A DNA stretch of 64,000 bases. It comes from Bacillus sp. N1-1 (GTDB lineage Bacteria > Bacillota > Bacilli > Bacillales > Guptibacillaceae). The notes under the pieces are model-generated. The model was not told where the DNA came from and did not search any database. It saw only the letters and a list, made by a program, of their open reading frames with translations. Of the stretch, positions 8,868 through 17,965 are shown in pieces (the first letter of the stretch is position 1; each line of letters starts with the position of its first letter). The position numbers were made by a program, and so were the translations under genes. The stretch covers positions 4,030,001 through 4,094,000 of the forward strand of contig NZ_CP046564.1 in the NCBI RefSeq assembly GCF_009818105.1, written 5' to 3'.

Positions 8868-10964
8868 TTAAAGAACTCTTTCTCTTCTATTAAGAGTTTT
8901 ATTTCTTTCATTGTTATAGTCGACGAGGGCCATGTCGTTCAACCTACGCAAAAACTCTTTATAATAGCCGGATTGATAATGAGAATAGGAGCGTCCAAAA
9001 GGATGATCGCTATCTCCGATGAATTTCATATCCTTCATACTGATCACTTTACATCGAGGCATGCATTCGATGAAATAATTATTTAAACGATCCCAAAAAT
9101 AATTGTAGGCTTTTATCCTATTTTGATTTGAAAATTTCTTAATCGATCCATCTTTATCAACATAGGTAGAGGTGAAGCCGCCTAAGTTTAAAATTACGCG
9201 TTCCTCAGGAATAACCTCACGTAATTTCTTCGCAAAAAGTTTCATCGATTTTTCCCAGATCGAAAAGTATACGTCATTATTTTCATGAGTGACGACTTCA
9301 TAGTCCAAGAAGTTCTTGAAATATTTACTTTGTCTGAACGCCAAACTAGCACTTATATATTGTTCTTCCGATATCTTGATTACCTCTCGTGCTGCGTCAG
9401 CATACAAATCGATAATGACATAGTCAGGATTCAACTGAGTGATTTTCTCGAAAAAGTCTTTCTCGAAATCAGCTTCAAGAAACTTCTTGTTACTTTCATT
9501 CATGTCGTCTAGTTGATTTAAATCAATTGGAACTGGATTAGAAACTAAACTAATCAATGAAGAATGAAATTGAGTATAAGCACAGTTATAATACGTTTTA
9601 TATTCTGGATTAAAGTAAGCATTCGAGTTAAAAGCATTTCTACTAAAGCAAGATCCCAAAACGGCCACTTTTAGTTGATTCTCACTTGAGACATTGTCTA
9701 AGAAATAAAGAGACAAGTTTTGCTTTCCATTCACAAATGGTTTAAATTTCACCCTTGGGTTAGAGAACATTTCTTCATATCCAATTTTAAGTTGGTTTAT
9801 TTTCTTAGCATTTATCGGTAGATCTATTGCGTTTCCAGATATAGTGGCGACACGTAGAAAGAGATCCCATACATCCTTGTTATGAATAACCTCTTCTTCT
9901 AAAAGTTCAGAGACATCCGCTACCAAATCAAAATTTTGATTCGTAATAAGTAACTCCATTCCTTTTTCGAGGTTGTATGTTAATTCTTGACCAACAGTTT
10001 GACGTTTTTTTAATACGAAAGAAGAGTTAAATTCATCAAGCTTATCGAGATTGTAATTCGTTGCTTCAATATGTCCAGTTACCAATAGTCGATTTTCCTC
10101 AAAATAAATTTGCTCAATAGAAGGAGAAATATCAGCATATTTTATAATGAAAGCAAGTGTATCGTGTCCAGTCTTATAAGGTTTAACTCGATAGAGATCA
10201 TTTTTTTCAAACTGGTAGTAATTGAAATGAATGTTCTCCTTTTTATTTACTGGAAGGTCGAGTACTAAACCATCCGTATGTTTTAATTCTATAAATAAAT
10301 CCCAGATCACATTTTTGTTGAACGGATAGCCATCATAAAGATCATCTAACGAAAAGTGAAAAAGTAGTCTTCCTGCAGAAGCTGGTCCTATTGTTTTGGA
10401 TTCATAATACTCAAAGAGATGTTCTTGCTCTCTTTTTTTGGCTTTTAAGGTGACGATCTTATCCTTTAAGTCGTTATCTGTCATAGTTCCATTTATGTCA
10501 ACTTCGATCGAACATCGCCCATCTTTAAACGTAACGTCAGCGACTTCTGTAAAAAGATCATTTTGTAACACAAGCATAGAAAGGCCATTACGCCCATTTA
10601 CATAAGGCTTAACTTTAAATAGGTTATGTGAGAAAGGACGGTAGTCCACTTCTTTCAAGCCGGGTGCTGAGGTTGTCATTTTAGTCTCAAGGTATTCCCC
10701 ATCATGATGGATAAAGAAGTCCCAAATAACACCATCATGAATTTTTTTATGAACAAATATGTCGTTAATGCTTTCTTCTATTGAAAACGTAGTTCCATTC
10801 ATTACCGTGGTAAACCTATATTCTTCAGGATATTCTAGCCCCTGTTCAACTTCACGCCTTCTTAAACAGAGAGAAACGTTATGATCTTCAATGAGATGAT
10901 CAACTTCTCCCTTTACCCTTAACACGTCATCAAAATAGTCTACTCCCGTTATTAAAGCGTTCAA
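8868..10964 (-). CDS. DUF6270 (SGNH-like) protein with N-terminal accessory repeats, paralogue 2
   Basis: A 698-aa paralogue of the downstream gene. The N-terminal 420 residues hold about three copies of the shared repeat (VIWDFFIHHDGEYLE..FKVKPYVNGRNGLSML; VIWDLFIELKHTDG..YRVKPYKTGHDTLAF; DVWDLFLRVATISG..VKFKPFVNGKQNLSLY). The DUF6270-like domain starts with VAVLGSCFSRNAF near residue 436 and ends with GDSDHPFGRSYSHYQSGYYKEF. The start is TTG at 10964, with GAGGTGA 4 bp upstream. It lies in the same direction as the glycosyltransferase, TagF-like and TagD genes, with short gaps. It lacks a signal peptide, so it probably works at the cytoplasmic face. Catalytic activity is not proven. Confidence 0.8.
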   Translation of the reverse strand: MNALITGVDYFDDVLRVKGEVDHLIEDHNVSLCLRRREVEQGLEYPEEYRFTTVMNGTTFSIEESINDIFVHKKIHDGVIWDFFIHHDGEYLETKMTTSAPGLKEVDYRPFSHNLFKVKPYVNGRNGLSMLVLQNDLFTEVADVTFKDGRCSIEVDINGTMTDNDLKDKIVTLKAKKREQEHLFEYYESKTIGPASAGRLLFHFSLDDLYDGYPFNKNVIWDLFIELKHTDGLVLDLPVNKKENIHFNYYQFEKNDLYRVKPYKTGHDTLAFIIKYADISPSIEQIYFEENRLLVTGHIEATNYNLDKLDEFNSSFVLKKRQTVGQELTYNLEKGMELLITNQNFDLVADVSELLEEEVIHNKDVWDLFLRVATISGNAIDLPINAKKINQLKIGYEEMFSNPRVKFKPFVNGKQNLSLYFLDNVSSENQLKVAVLGSCFSRNAFNSNAYFNPEYKTYYNCAYTQFHSSLISLVSNPVPIDLNQLDDMNESNKKFLEADFEKDFFEKITQLNPDYVIIDLYADAAREVIKISEEQYISASLAFRQSKYFKNFLDYEVVTHENNDVYFSIWEKSMKLFAKKLREVIPEERVILNLGGFTSTYVDKDGSIKKFSNQNRIKAYNYFWDRLNNYFIECMPRCKVISMKDMKFIGDSDHPFGRSYSHYQSGYYKEFLRRLNDMALVDYNNERNKTLNRRERVL

Positions 10965-10995
10965 TTTGTCACCTCATTATTTAAATCATTTTCGT

Positions 10996-12159
10996 TTATT
11001 CAACGATAAGCTCATGAATTGTTTCTTTCCATTTCGTTCCGATTTCATCAATTTCATATCGTTTTACATTCTCCATGCCTTTTTCACTAAACTTTTCACG
11101 TAAATCTTTGTCTTCTATTAAACGAATCAGGGAATCGGCAAATGCTTCAATATTTCCGTTTTCAACGAGAATCCCATCTTCATTATGCTTAATGATTTCA
11201 CCTGGCCCTTTAGGGCAGTCAAAGCTAACCACCGGCACACCGCACTGCATCGCCTCAACAATAACCATTCCAAAACCTTCAAAACGAGAACTTAATGCAT
11301 AGATGGAAGATTTCATTAGTTCCACATCGATGTTAGGAGTGGATCCCATTAGGACTACGTGATTATATAATTCCTTTTCTTCAATAAGGTCTAGAAGATT
11401 TTGACGTTCTCTTCCTCCGCCAAAGATTTTCAATTTCCAATCTGGATGCTTCTCATTCACAATCTTAAAAGCTTCAATAAGTAAGTCGAAGCCCTTCTGA
11501 GGTACCAATCTTCCTGCAGCAATGATCGTTTTAGATTCTAATGGTGAGACACCACCTTGAAGCTTTGGAATCGAATTAGTCAGTTTTTTTACCTTCACAC
11601 TTCCAGAAGAAAGTAACTCTTTGTAGTCGGTTGTATCATCATCCGTTAAAGTTGCAAGATAATCTAAGCTTGCATAATGCTTTACGATCGAACGCTTTAA
11701 GCGCTCTGGATAAATCGCGTAATTCAGATGCTCCTGTCCAATGACTTTCACATCTTTCTTCACATATTTACTAGCAAATATGTTGAAACTTGGTCTTGTA
11801 CTTACAAGAATTCCAGAATCAATCGATTTAATGTAGTTATACATTTTTATATCTGTTAAAGCTGAAAAGAAATGGTGTCCTTCATCATCAGGATGAATTA
11901 ACCTACTTTTCATTTTCAATAACTTATTTGCTACCTTACTCTTTAGATCTAATTGATTTTTGGTACGATTCACAACATCGTGTAGAACAGTTACCTTGAT
12001 TCTAGGATCAATTTCAAAGAAAGGTATATTCCTGTGTCTAAATACACTAATGACTTCAATATCATAGCCGTTCTGCGCAAGATAATTTGTAACGTTAAGG
12101 ACGGTTCGAACCGTCCCACCCATTCCATATACATCAAATACAAGAAACCTTATCTTCAC
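10996..12159 (-). CDS. GT4 glycosyltransferase of the teichoic-acid-type cluster
   Basis: GT-B fold glycosyltransferase, 387 aa. It has the N-terminal glycine-rich FDVYGMGGTVRTVLNV loop and the C-terminal donor-site motifs AAGRLVPQKGFDLLIEAF and SRFEGFGMVIVEAMQCGVPVV with the conserved E-x7-E pair. It starts at GTG 12159 behind GGAGAAT. Its place between the TagF-like polymerase and the DUF6270 genes suggests glycosylation of the poly(glycerol-phosphate) chain (TagE-like role) or synthesis of a linkage sugar. The nucleotide-sugar donor cannot be deduced. Confidence 0.88.
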   Translation of the reverse strand: MKIRFLVFDVYGMGGTVRTVLNVTNYLAQNGYDIEVISVFRHRNIPFFEIDPRIKVTVLHDVVNRTKNQLDLKSKVANKLLKMKSRLIHPDDEGHHFFSALTDIKMYNYIKSIDSGILVSTRPSFNIFASKYVKKDVKVIGQEHLNYAIYPERLKRSIVKHYASLDYLATLTDDDTTDYKELLSSGSVKVKKLTNSIPKLQGGVSPLESKTIIAAGRLVPQKGFDLLIEAFKIVNEKHPDWKLKIFGGGRERQNLLDLIEEKELYNHVVLMGSTPNIDVELMKSSIYALSSRFEGFGMVIVEAMQCGVPVVSFDCPKGPGEIIKHNEDGILVENGNIEAFADSLIRLIEDKDLREKFSEKGMENVKRYEIDEIGTKWKETIHELIVE

Positions 12160-12183
12160 GAATCATTCTCCAATCTCTTCATT

Positions 12184-15057
12184 TCACCCTAATACCTCTT
12201 CAATTGTTCTTCTTGCAGCCTTTCCATCGTCAAGGTGACAAAACTTAGATGTGAAATCTTTGTATTTCTTCCGATATGTTTGCTGAATACGGTCTATATT
12301 ATCAATTGCATGGAACAACTTCTCTTCACTTATCACAATTGGACCAGGTGCTTCTTTTTGAAAATCAAAATAAAATCCTCTCACTTGAGTAGCATATCTT
12401 GGCATATCGTAAGCAAAGAAGATCATCGGTCGATTTAAGTTAGCGTAGTCGAACATAACAGAAGAGTAGTCCGTTATAAGAAGGTTAGAAATCAGATAGA
12501 GCTCTTGAATATCATCATAACTTGAAACATTATAGACAAAATCTTCATAGCCCTCTAACTGAATTCGCATGGCATCTCTATAGTGGAGCCTCACTAAAAG
12601 AACATATTCATTCCCAAACTTCTCTCTCATTCTCTCTAAATCAAATTTAAATTGGTAAGGTTGAAAATTAGCTCCATTATGGAATTCATAATCTCGCCAA
12701 GTTGGAGCATACAACATGACTTTTTTATCATCAGGAATGTTTAGCTTTTTCTTAATTGCCCGAAGTTTATCTTCTTTATTTCTTTTTAAAAGAACATCAT
12801 TACGAGGATAGCCAATGTCCAAGGTCGTTTTGTTAAAGGCAAAAGCTCTCTTCAAAATCGTAGACGTATAGTCATTTGGACCAATTAAATAATCCCAACG
12901 CTTATTTCTCTCAAGAAGTGCTGGAGAAGTGTTTTCTGCGTATGATTCAGAAGTTGGATCGATATCAAAACCAAGTTTCTTCAATGGTGTACCATGCCAG
13001 GTTTGAAGATGTACGGCTCCATTACGCTTTTCATAAAAATCTGGAAAGTTACCATTATTCACAAAAAACTTTCCGACCGCCATATAGTAATAATATTTCA
13101 GAGAATGCGGTCTTACTTTAATAGGATTACCAGGAATTTCAGTGTTCAGGTTATTAATCACCCAAACCGATTTGTAATTTTTCTTAGAATCGACTAGCTC
13201 CTCATAGATTGCTTTAGGATTGCATGAGTAGCTTTTACCGTGAAAACTCTGAAATACGATCACTTTATTGTTGATCGGTAATACTTTATTACATGCCTTA
13301 TAGAAGGGAAGTAAACTTTTATTTATCAACGTTTTCAATTTTGTACGTTGCTTCAAACGGTCTTCAAACGTCATGACCACTTTAGACGCATCCACATTCA
13401 TAGTAAATGGAATTAACGCATCATCGAAATTAAGGTGACACCGGATCAGGTCAAAGTTTATATCTCGGAGTAATTGCATCTTCTTGATTTTTTCTTCATG
13501 GTCAAGCTTTATTTTTGCGACAAATGCGTGTTCAAGCGTCGTCTTACCAGTCTTCTGTAATTCCCACTCCACAGGTAAATGATATTTCGCTCCATATTGA
13601 CCTTTTATTAAGATTGATCCTTCAAGGACTTTAGGCAATTCCTTATGCGGAGGTTGAATATTAAGTTTTCCAGTAATCAGTAAATCTGATTTTACAATTC
13701 TCACGTTATCAATTGATTTCGTTTGAATATAATCCCTTACTAGTATGGAAACTTCTTCATGTATGGTATAATAAGGTTTAATGACCTTAATATGTCTGTC
13801 GCGATTGATAAACGTTTGCTGTGGTAAGTTTACAAGTTTTTGTTTAGAACTAATATCATCTAAGCGAGAGACTAATTTTGACTTACATACATCTGAAATA
13901 AAGTATAAGTCCCAAATGCCATCGCTAAATAAGCCCTGACGATAGGACTCTTCAATATTGATCGTATAGGTGAATGTTCGATCCTCTACGCTGATTCCAT
14001 ATTCATGGCTTATGTCTGTACCTCTTTTTTCAAATCGAATGCATGCATGATTCGTATAGGCACTTGCATCTAAAGAGGTCATAACTTGACCATGCAAAGT
14101 AATTTCGCCATTTCTTGCGTATACGGCTCTTATTTCTGCCTGAAAATCTTCTCTGGTTACAAGAACCGAAAGCGTATTGTCTATCTGACCAACGTTCAAC
14201 ATCACTTTATTAACAATACCGGACGTATGAAATGTCGCTGAGTCATTGAATACTTTTGAAGCATCTACATTTAATGGCATAGATATGACTTTATCTTGAT
14301 ATTCCATTCTCATTGCAATTTCAAATGCTTCATCGTAATGTATGAGGAGATTATCCTTTTTAAAATCTAATTCAATTTCATATCCTGTCCAATCATACGT
14401 TCCATCAGGTTGACCGTAATGCTTCGATATATCAGGTCGATTCACATGTTTCGCTGGTAGCTCCAGTGTTGTACCGTTCTTACGAGTGAGCAGAATCGTT
14501 TTCTTAACCTCTTTACTCTCTGACACTTGCCAGGAAGGTACTAAGAAATAGCCACTTATTTTAAGAACGCCAAATGTATCTAGATTGACCGTTTCTGACA
14601 CAAGTTTGGCTGTACTTATATCAGATTTAAATGATAAATTTCCTTTTACAGTTGAATAGGGAATAAGGGACTTGTTTATTCTGTTGATATAAAGTGGCGG
14701 GTATTCGAGGGTATTTGTTAAACTGTTTTTAACTCTCAGAACCTTTTCTTTCCCTTGTAAATTAACATGAAAATAAGCATCCCAAATACCTGATGTTAGT
14801 TCATTTACGTTCCCAGTGATGTCCAAGCTAAACTGTATGAGATCGCTACTCTGTTGATCCAACTCACTGTCTACCTTGGTTGTTATACGTTTACGAGTTT
14901 GTCTTTCTATAAGAACGAATTTAAGTGGTTGAGTTGAAGCTTCTGCATCTATATCTAATTTTAATGTAACATCCAACTTCTGTTGATCGTATTCTAAGCC
15001 ATGTAAATAACACTTAAACTGCTCGCTTGGCTGCCATAATAAATTTAATAATCCCAT
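12184..15057 (-). CDS. TagF-like CDP-glycerol glycerophosphotransferase with long N-terminal repeat region
   Basis: The C-terminal portion (roughly residues 580-957) is the Glyphos_transf domain that adds glycerol-phosphate from CDP-glycerol to wall teichoic acid. Motifs are LQTWHGTPLKKLG (catalytic-type His), GYPRNDVLL, YAPTWRDYEF, LLVRLHYRD (second conserved His) and LLITDYSSVMFDYANL. The N-terminal 550 residues are unusual: repeats with IWDAYFHVN and IWDLYFIS plus IKPYYTIHEEVSILV, the module also found in the two DUF6270 proteins downstream. Typical TagF proteins are about 750 aa, so this 957-aa form is extended. The TagD gene upstream supplies CDP-glycerol. It acts as a membrane-associated cytoplasmic enzyme. 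Confidence 0.9.
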   Translation of the reverse strand: MGLLNLLWQPSEQFKCYLHGLEYDQQKLDVTLKLDIDAEASTQPLKFVLIERQTRKRITTKVDSELDQQSSDLIQFSLDITGNVNELTSGIWDAYFHVNLQGKEKVLRVKNSLTNTLEYPPLYINRINKSLIPYSTVKGNLSFKSDISTAKLVSETVNLDTFGVLKISGYFLVPSWQVSESKEVKKTILLTRKNGTTLELPAKHVNRPDISKHYGQPDGTYDWTGYEIELDFKKDNLLIHYDEAFEIAMRMEYQDKVISMPLNVDASKVFNDSATFHTSGIVNKVMLNVGQIDNTLSVLVTREDFQAEIRAVYARNGEITLHGQVMTSLDASAYTNHACIRFEKRGTDISHEYGISVEDRTFTYTINIEESYRQGLFSDGIWDLYFISDVCKSKLVSRLDDISSKQKLVNLPQQTFINRDRHIKVIKPYYTIHEEVSILVRDYIQTKSIDNVRIVKSDLLITGKLNIQPPHKELPKVLEGSILIKGQYGAKYHLPVEWELQKTGKTTLEHAFVAKIKLDHEEKIKKMQLLRDINFDLIRCHLNFDDALIPFTMNVDASKVVMTFEDRLKQRTKLKTLINKSLLPFYKACNKVLPINNKVIVFQSFHGKSYSCNPKAIYEELVDSKKNYKSVWVINNLNTEIPGNPIKVRPHSLKYYYYMAVGKFFVNNGNFPDFYEKRNGAVHLQTWHGTPLKKLGFDIDPTSESYAENTSPALLERNKRWDYLIGPNDYTSTILKRAFAFNKTTLDIGYPRNDVLLKRNKEDKLRAIKKKLNIPDDKKVMLYAPTWRDYEFHNGANFQPYQFKFDLERMREKFGNEYVLLVRLHYRDAMRIQLEGYEDFVYNVSSYDDIQELYLISNLLITDYSSVMFDYANLNRPMIFFAYDMPRYATQVRGFYFDFQKEAPGPIVISEEKLFHAIDNIDRIQQTYRKKYKDFTSKFCHLDDGKAARRTIEEVLG

Positions 15058-15106
15058 GTTACACCCCTAATAAATCATTGTTATCAAATCGTTCTATAAC
15101 TTTTCT

Positions 15107-15499
15107 CTACCTGACTGAAGCTAATTCTTTTTTCACTTGGGTAGTTGAAATTCCTGGAGTCCTTTCCAAATAAACGACTTCACATTTTTCTTTTAAAAAG
15201 TCAAACTCCCCTTCCCAATCGTCACCCATGACAAATAAATCGACATCGTACAAGTCAATATCACTCAACTTCTGCTCCCAATTTTCTTCCGCAATGACTT
15301 CATCCACATACCGAACGGCTTCAAGAATGTATTTACGATTTTCAAAACTATGAAAAGATTTCTTGTTTTTAAGTGCATTAAATTCATCAGAAGAAATCGC
15401 CACAATCAAATAATCTCCTAAATCCTTAGCTCTCTTCAGCAAATTAAGATGTCCCCAATGAAGTAAGTCAAAAGTACCATATGTGATTATTTTCTTCAT
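15107..15499 (-). CDS. tagD: Glycerol-3-phosphate cytidylyltransferase
   Basis: Makes CDP-glycerol from CTP and glycerol-3-phosphate, the donor for teichoic acid polymerases. The 130-aa protein matches the family length (129). It shows YGTFDLLHWGHLNLL with the nucleotidyltransferase HxGH motif at residues 14-17, and RTPGISTTQVK near the C-terminus. It is the first gene of the minus-strand teichoic-acid-type set, with GGAGGGG 5-6 bp before its ATG. Its product feeds the TagF-like enzyme encoded directly downstream. Confidence 0.95.
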   Translation of the reverse strand: MKKIITYGTFDLLHWGHLNLLKRAKDLGDYLIVAISSDEFNALKNKKSFHSFENRKYILEAVRYVDEVIAEENWEQKLSDIDLYDVDLFVMGDDWEGEFDFLKEKCEVVYLERTPGISTTQVKKELASVR

Positions 15500-15880
15500 A
15501 CAAACCCCTCCATTAACACGAATATATCTATTTAGATTAACACATCACAGAACTTTAGACCCACAAATATTTACAATTCCTAAACATTACCATTTCCAAT
15601 CCATCACTATAAAAGTGATCTATATGAAGATTACTTCTAGTACAAATCATTCGATCGTATCATGAATTTTATGAATTCCAAGCGATTATTTTTGAGGTGA
15701 CCAGAAGCGAAAATGCTTGATGTGCTGCGCTATATAGGAGAAACAATGATGAAGAAAATGGAACGGATTTTCCTACAATCGATAATTCTAATCTTGGGGA
15801 TGTTGTGTTGACAAGTTATGAAATATGAACAAAATGTTTGTAAATTTGATATGAATGGTGATGTGCCTAAAGACCTAGGG
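15500..15880. other. Intergenic region upstream of tagD, no supported gene
   Basis: Part of the 730-bp divergent gap between tagD and the plus-strand operon. It must hold the tagD promoter, but I see no clear -35/-10 pair. A 21-codon frame near 15748 encodes a signal-like stretch (RIFLQSIILILGMLC) and stops. A 38-codon frame follows and runs into the REP-like element. Together they might be remains of a small exported protein, but this is too weak to call a gene. Confidence 0.3.
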
Positions 15881-16043
15881 AATCACTGGGACGGTTCTGC
15901 TGATTCCTTTGCATACAAAACACAAATAAACTAGGTGAGTCAACCATAGTATGGTTAGCTCACCTAGTGTTTCTCTTAGTATTTATTGTTGTCTAAGTTT
16001 AGTTAAACTTTGAAGTGAATCACGAGAACCGTCCCCACGATTC
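15881..16043. repeat. REP-like inverted-repeat element, copy 1
   Basis: Left unit (GGGACGGTTCT then GCTGATTC, 15888-15906) and right unit on the opposite strand (GAATCACGAGAACCGTCCCC at 16017-16036) face each other. Between them is a strong hairpin, ACTAGGTGAG..CTCACCTAGT with an inner AACCAT/ATGGTT (15930-15968). The ends match copies 2-4 elsewhere in the window, whereas the cores differ. Confidence 0.75.
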
Positions 16044-16147
16044 TTGAAAACCTTGCTAAGGTTCGTTTCCTATCCTATGGAAAACTGGACATTTTCAAGT
16101 TTAATACAAATGGATATATGCATGATCCCTGAATCAATAAATAGAAT

Positions 16148-16176
16148 TTTCCAAACCTCTTAAAATAGGTTATACT
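16148..16176 (+). promoter_or_regulatory. Predicted sigma-A-type promoter of the beta-propeller operon
   Basis: TTTCCA (16148-16153), a 17-bp spacer and TATACT (16171-16176). The predicted start of transcription falls near 16183, so the SinR-like operator at 16186-16201 would overlap the initial transcribed region, a classic repression position. Confidence 0.5.
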
Positions 16177-16185
16177 AAACTTAAA

Positions 16186-16201
16186 GTTCTTTAAAAAGAA
16201 C
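16186..16201. promoter_or_regulatory. SinR-like operator O1 (beta-propeller operon)
   Basis: GTTCTTTAAAAAGAAC: two perfect inverted GTTCTTT half-sites separated by 2 bp. GTTCTYT is the known SinR half-site of B. subtilis. The site sits just after a predicted -10 box and 28 bp before the TTG start of the operon's first gene. Six further sites with the same 7-2-7 design lie in the eps-like cluster. Confidence 0.72.
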
Positions 16202-16228
16202 AAAACTTCAATATACGAAGGTGATTTC

Positions 16229-17950
16229 TTGGAAACCAACGATCGGTTAGTAAACTTCGGTATCATGTGTGACGCTGTTTCAATTGAACCTTGGCAATAT
16301 AAATGTATTATGAATCTCGTAAAGAGAAAGAACATACAATTGCGTGTTATTCTATTGACAGAAAACGAAGAAAAACAAGGGTCAAACCAGACCAAACCCT
16401 CAAATATCTTTGCTAAATTCAACAAGAAAAAGACTCAACAACTTAATATCATTGACCACTTTTCCGATGCTCAAGTCCTTCGATTAGCTGGAGATAACCT
16501 TTTCTTAGATGCTATGAAATTAGAAGGTTTTCAATTAGATTTTGTTCTTTATTTCGGTACAAAACAGGTTGATGAACGTTTATTAGAAGTGCCTAAATAC
16601 GGTTTTTGGTCCTTTCAGTACAACAACTCCGCAAACATAAATGATGACTCTTCCTTGTTTTGGAAAATGCATTTAAAAGATCAGCTCATTCCTATCTCAC
16701 TTATTAAGATCGGTTCGAATCAAAACGCTCACCTTGTATTAAAACATGGCACCTTTGGCGTTATAAAGGAGTCGCAGCGAGCGAATCAAGCAAACTATCA
16801 ATCTAGCATCGCTGAGTGGCCTTCATTAGTGTATAAAAGTCTGATGATTAATGGAATGCACGCTCTTCAACATGAAAAGAATGGATTGCGCAATATGAAT
16901 TATTCAACACCTACTATGTTAACAACCATTCATTTTAAATGCTCCCTCTTATTACAAATAGGTAAAAAGTTAAGAGATAAACTGTTTCTCTATGAATATT
17001 GGAACGTAGGAATCATTAACAAGCCTATTCATGAGCTTTTAAATAATAAACATCCAAAGATCGAATGGTTAAACGATCAAAAGGAAGTATTTTTTGCCGA
17101 TCCTTTTGGCTATGAAGACAAAAATGGGGTTCATCTTATTATGGAGGAGTTAGATCATAAAGTTGTAAAAGGATTTATTACGACGACTCATATTCAGCAG
17201 AGGACACCATCTGAAGCCGTTTATCATCACGGAGTCATCACTTCTGATAGCCATTTATCTTATCCTTTTATCCTTCAATACAAGGGTACAACCTATTGTA
17301 TTCCGGAAAATTCTGAGTCCAATAAAGTGATCTTGTATCAATTAAACCCTGATTCAAAAAGCTGGGTGAAAACGAAAGTGCTTTTAGAAAACTTCCCAGG
17401 AGTCGATTCTACCGTTATTTATTATCAAAATAAGTGGTGGCTATTTTGTACGAAAGCAGGCTCAACTCCACAAAGTGCTAATAACGAACTTCACATTTTT
17501 TATAGTGATGACTTATTTGGTGAGTGGATGCCACATATGCTTAATCCCGTTAAGGTTGATATTCGAGCGGCTAGACCAGCGGGCACGCCTTTCATTCGTC
17601 AAGGCGTTTTATACCGCCCCGCTCAGGATTGCTCAGAAACATATGGCGGAAAAGTAACGTTTAATCAAGTAATCAACCTTACTCCAACACAGTTTCAAGA
17701 AGAAATCGTTTCAGAACTTGAACCTGATCGCACTAGTTCATTCCCACATGGTTTACACACAGTTTCCTCTATCGGTGATTTAACGCTCATTGATGGGAAA
17801 CGAAAAGAATATCGATTTCATCATTTCATCAAGAAGCTCTATCGATTCAAACCTAGTAAACAACTCAACAAGAAGTCGCTCGCTATTGCTCCACAAGTTT
17901 TTTCTAGCAATTGGACGAATCGTAAAAACTCTTTGAAGCGAGTGAAATAA
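16229..17950 (+). CDS. GINT1-like beta-propeller protein with formyltransferase-like N-terminus
   Basis: The 573-aa protein has an N-terminal region (residues 1-180) resembling a formyltransferase-like Rossmann fold (FGIMCDAVSIEPWQYKCIMN; LPVPKYGFWSF-type passage near residue 127). Its C-terminal half is of the glucosamine inositolphosphorylceramide transferase 1 N-terminal family: EVFFADPFGYEDKNGVHLIM, SYPFILQYKGTTYCIPE, WWLFCTKAG and RPAGTPFIRQGVLYRPAQDC, the repeated blades of a five-bladed propeller. Bacterial members are found in surface-polysaccharide loci but lack a defined reaction. Start: TTG at 16229 behind GAAGGTGA. It is the first gene of a three-gene operon controlled by a SinR-like site, hence likely tied to exopolysaccharide. 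Confidence 0.75.
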   Translation: METNDRLVNFGIMCDAVSIEPWQYKCIMNLVKRKNIQLRVILLTENEEKQGSNQTKPSNIFAKFNKKKTQQLNIIDHFSDAQVLRLAGDNLFLDAMKLEGFQLDFVLYFGTKQVDERLLEVPKYGFWSFQYNNSANINDDSSLFWKMHLKDQLIPISLIKIGSNQNAHLVLKHGTFGVIKESQRANQANYQSSIAEWPSLVYKSLMINGMHALQHEKNGLRNMNYSTPTMLTTIHFKCSLLLQIGKKLRDKLFLYEYWNVGIINKPIHELLNNKHPKIEWLNDQKEVFFADPFGYEDKNGVHLIMEELDHKVVKGFITTTHIQQRTPSEAVYHHGVITSDSHLSYPFILQYKGTTYCIPENSESNKVILYQLNPDSKSWVKTKVLLENFPGVDSTVIYYQNKWWLFCTKAGSTPQSANNELHIFYSDDLFGEWMPHMLNPVKVDIRAARPAGTPFIRQGVLYRPAQDCSETYGGKVTFNQVINLTPTQFQEEIVSELEPDRTSSFPHGLHTVSSIGDLTLIDGKRKEYRFHHFIKKLYRFKPSKQLNKKSLAIAPQVFSSNWTNRKNSLKRVK

Positions 17951-17965
17951 GGTGGAGGGAACGTT

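Noticed and set aside
8843-8911. Extension of the DUF6270 paralogue 1 to the ATG at 8911
   Set aside because: No ribosome binding site before the ATG, a 44-bp overlap with the upstream gene and no match to the paralogue; the TTG at 8842 fits better.
12099-12116. 18-bp perfect palindrome GGACGGTTCGAACCGTCC resembling the REP-like core
   Set aside because: It lies inside the GT4 gene and encodes the conserved GGTVRTV loop; protein constraint explains it and the flanks do not match the repeat ends.
15748-15932. Possible small exported protein broken by a frameshift before REP-like copy 1
   Set aside because: Two very short frames only, no homology recognised, and the second runs through the repeat.
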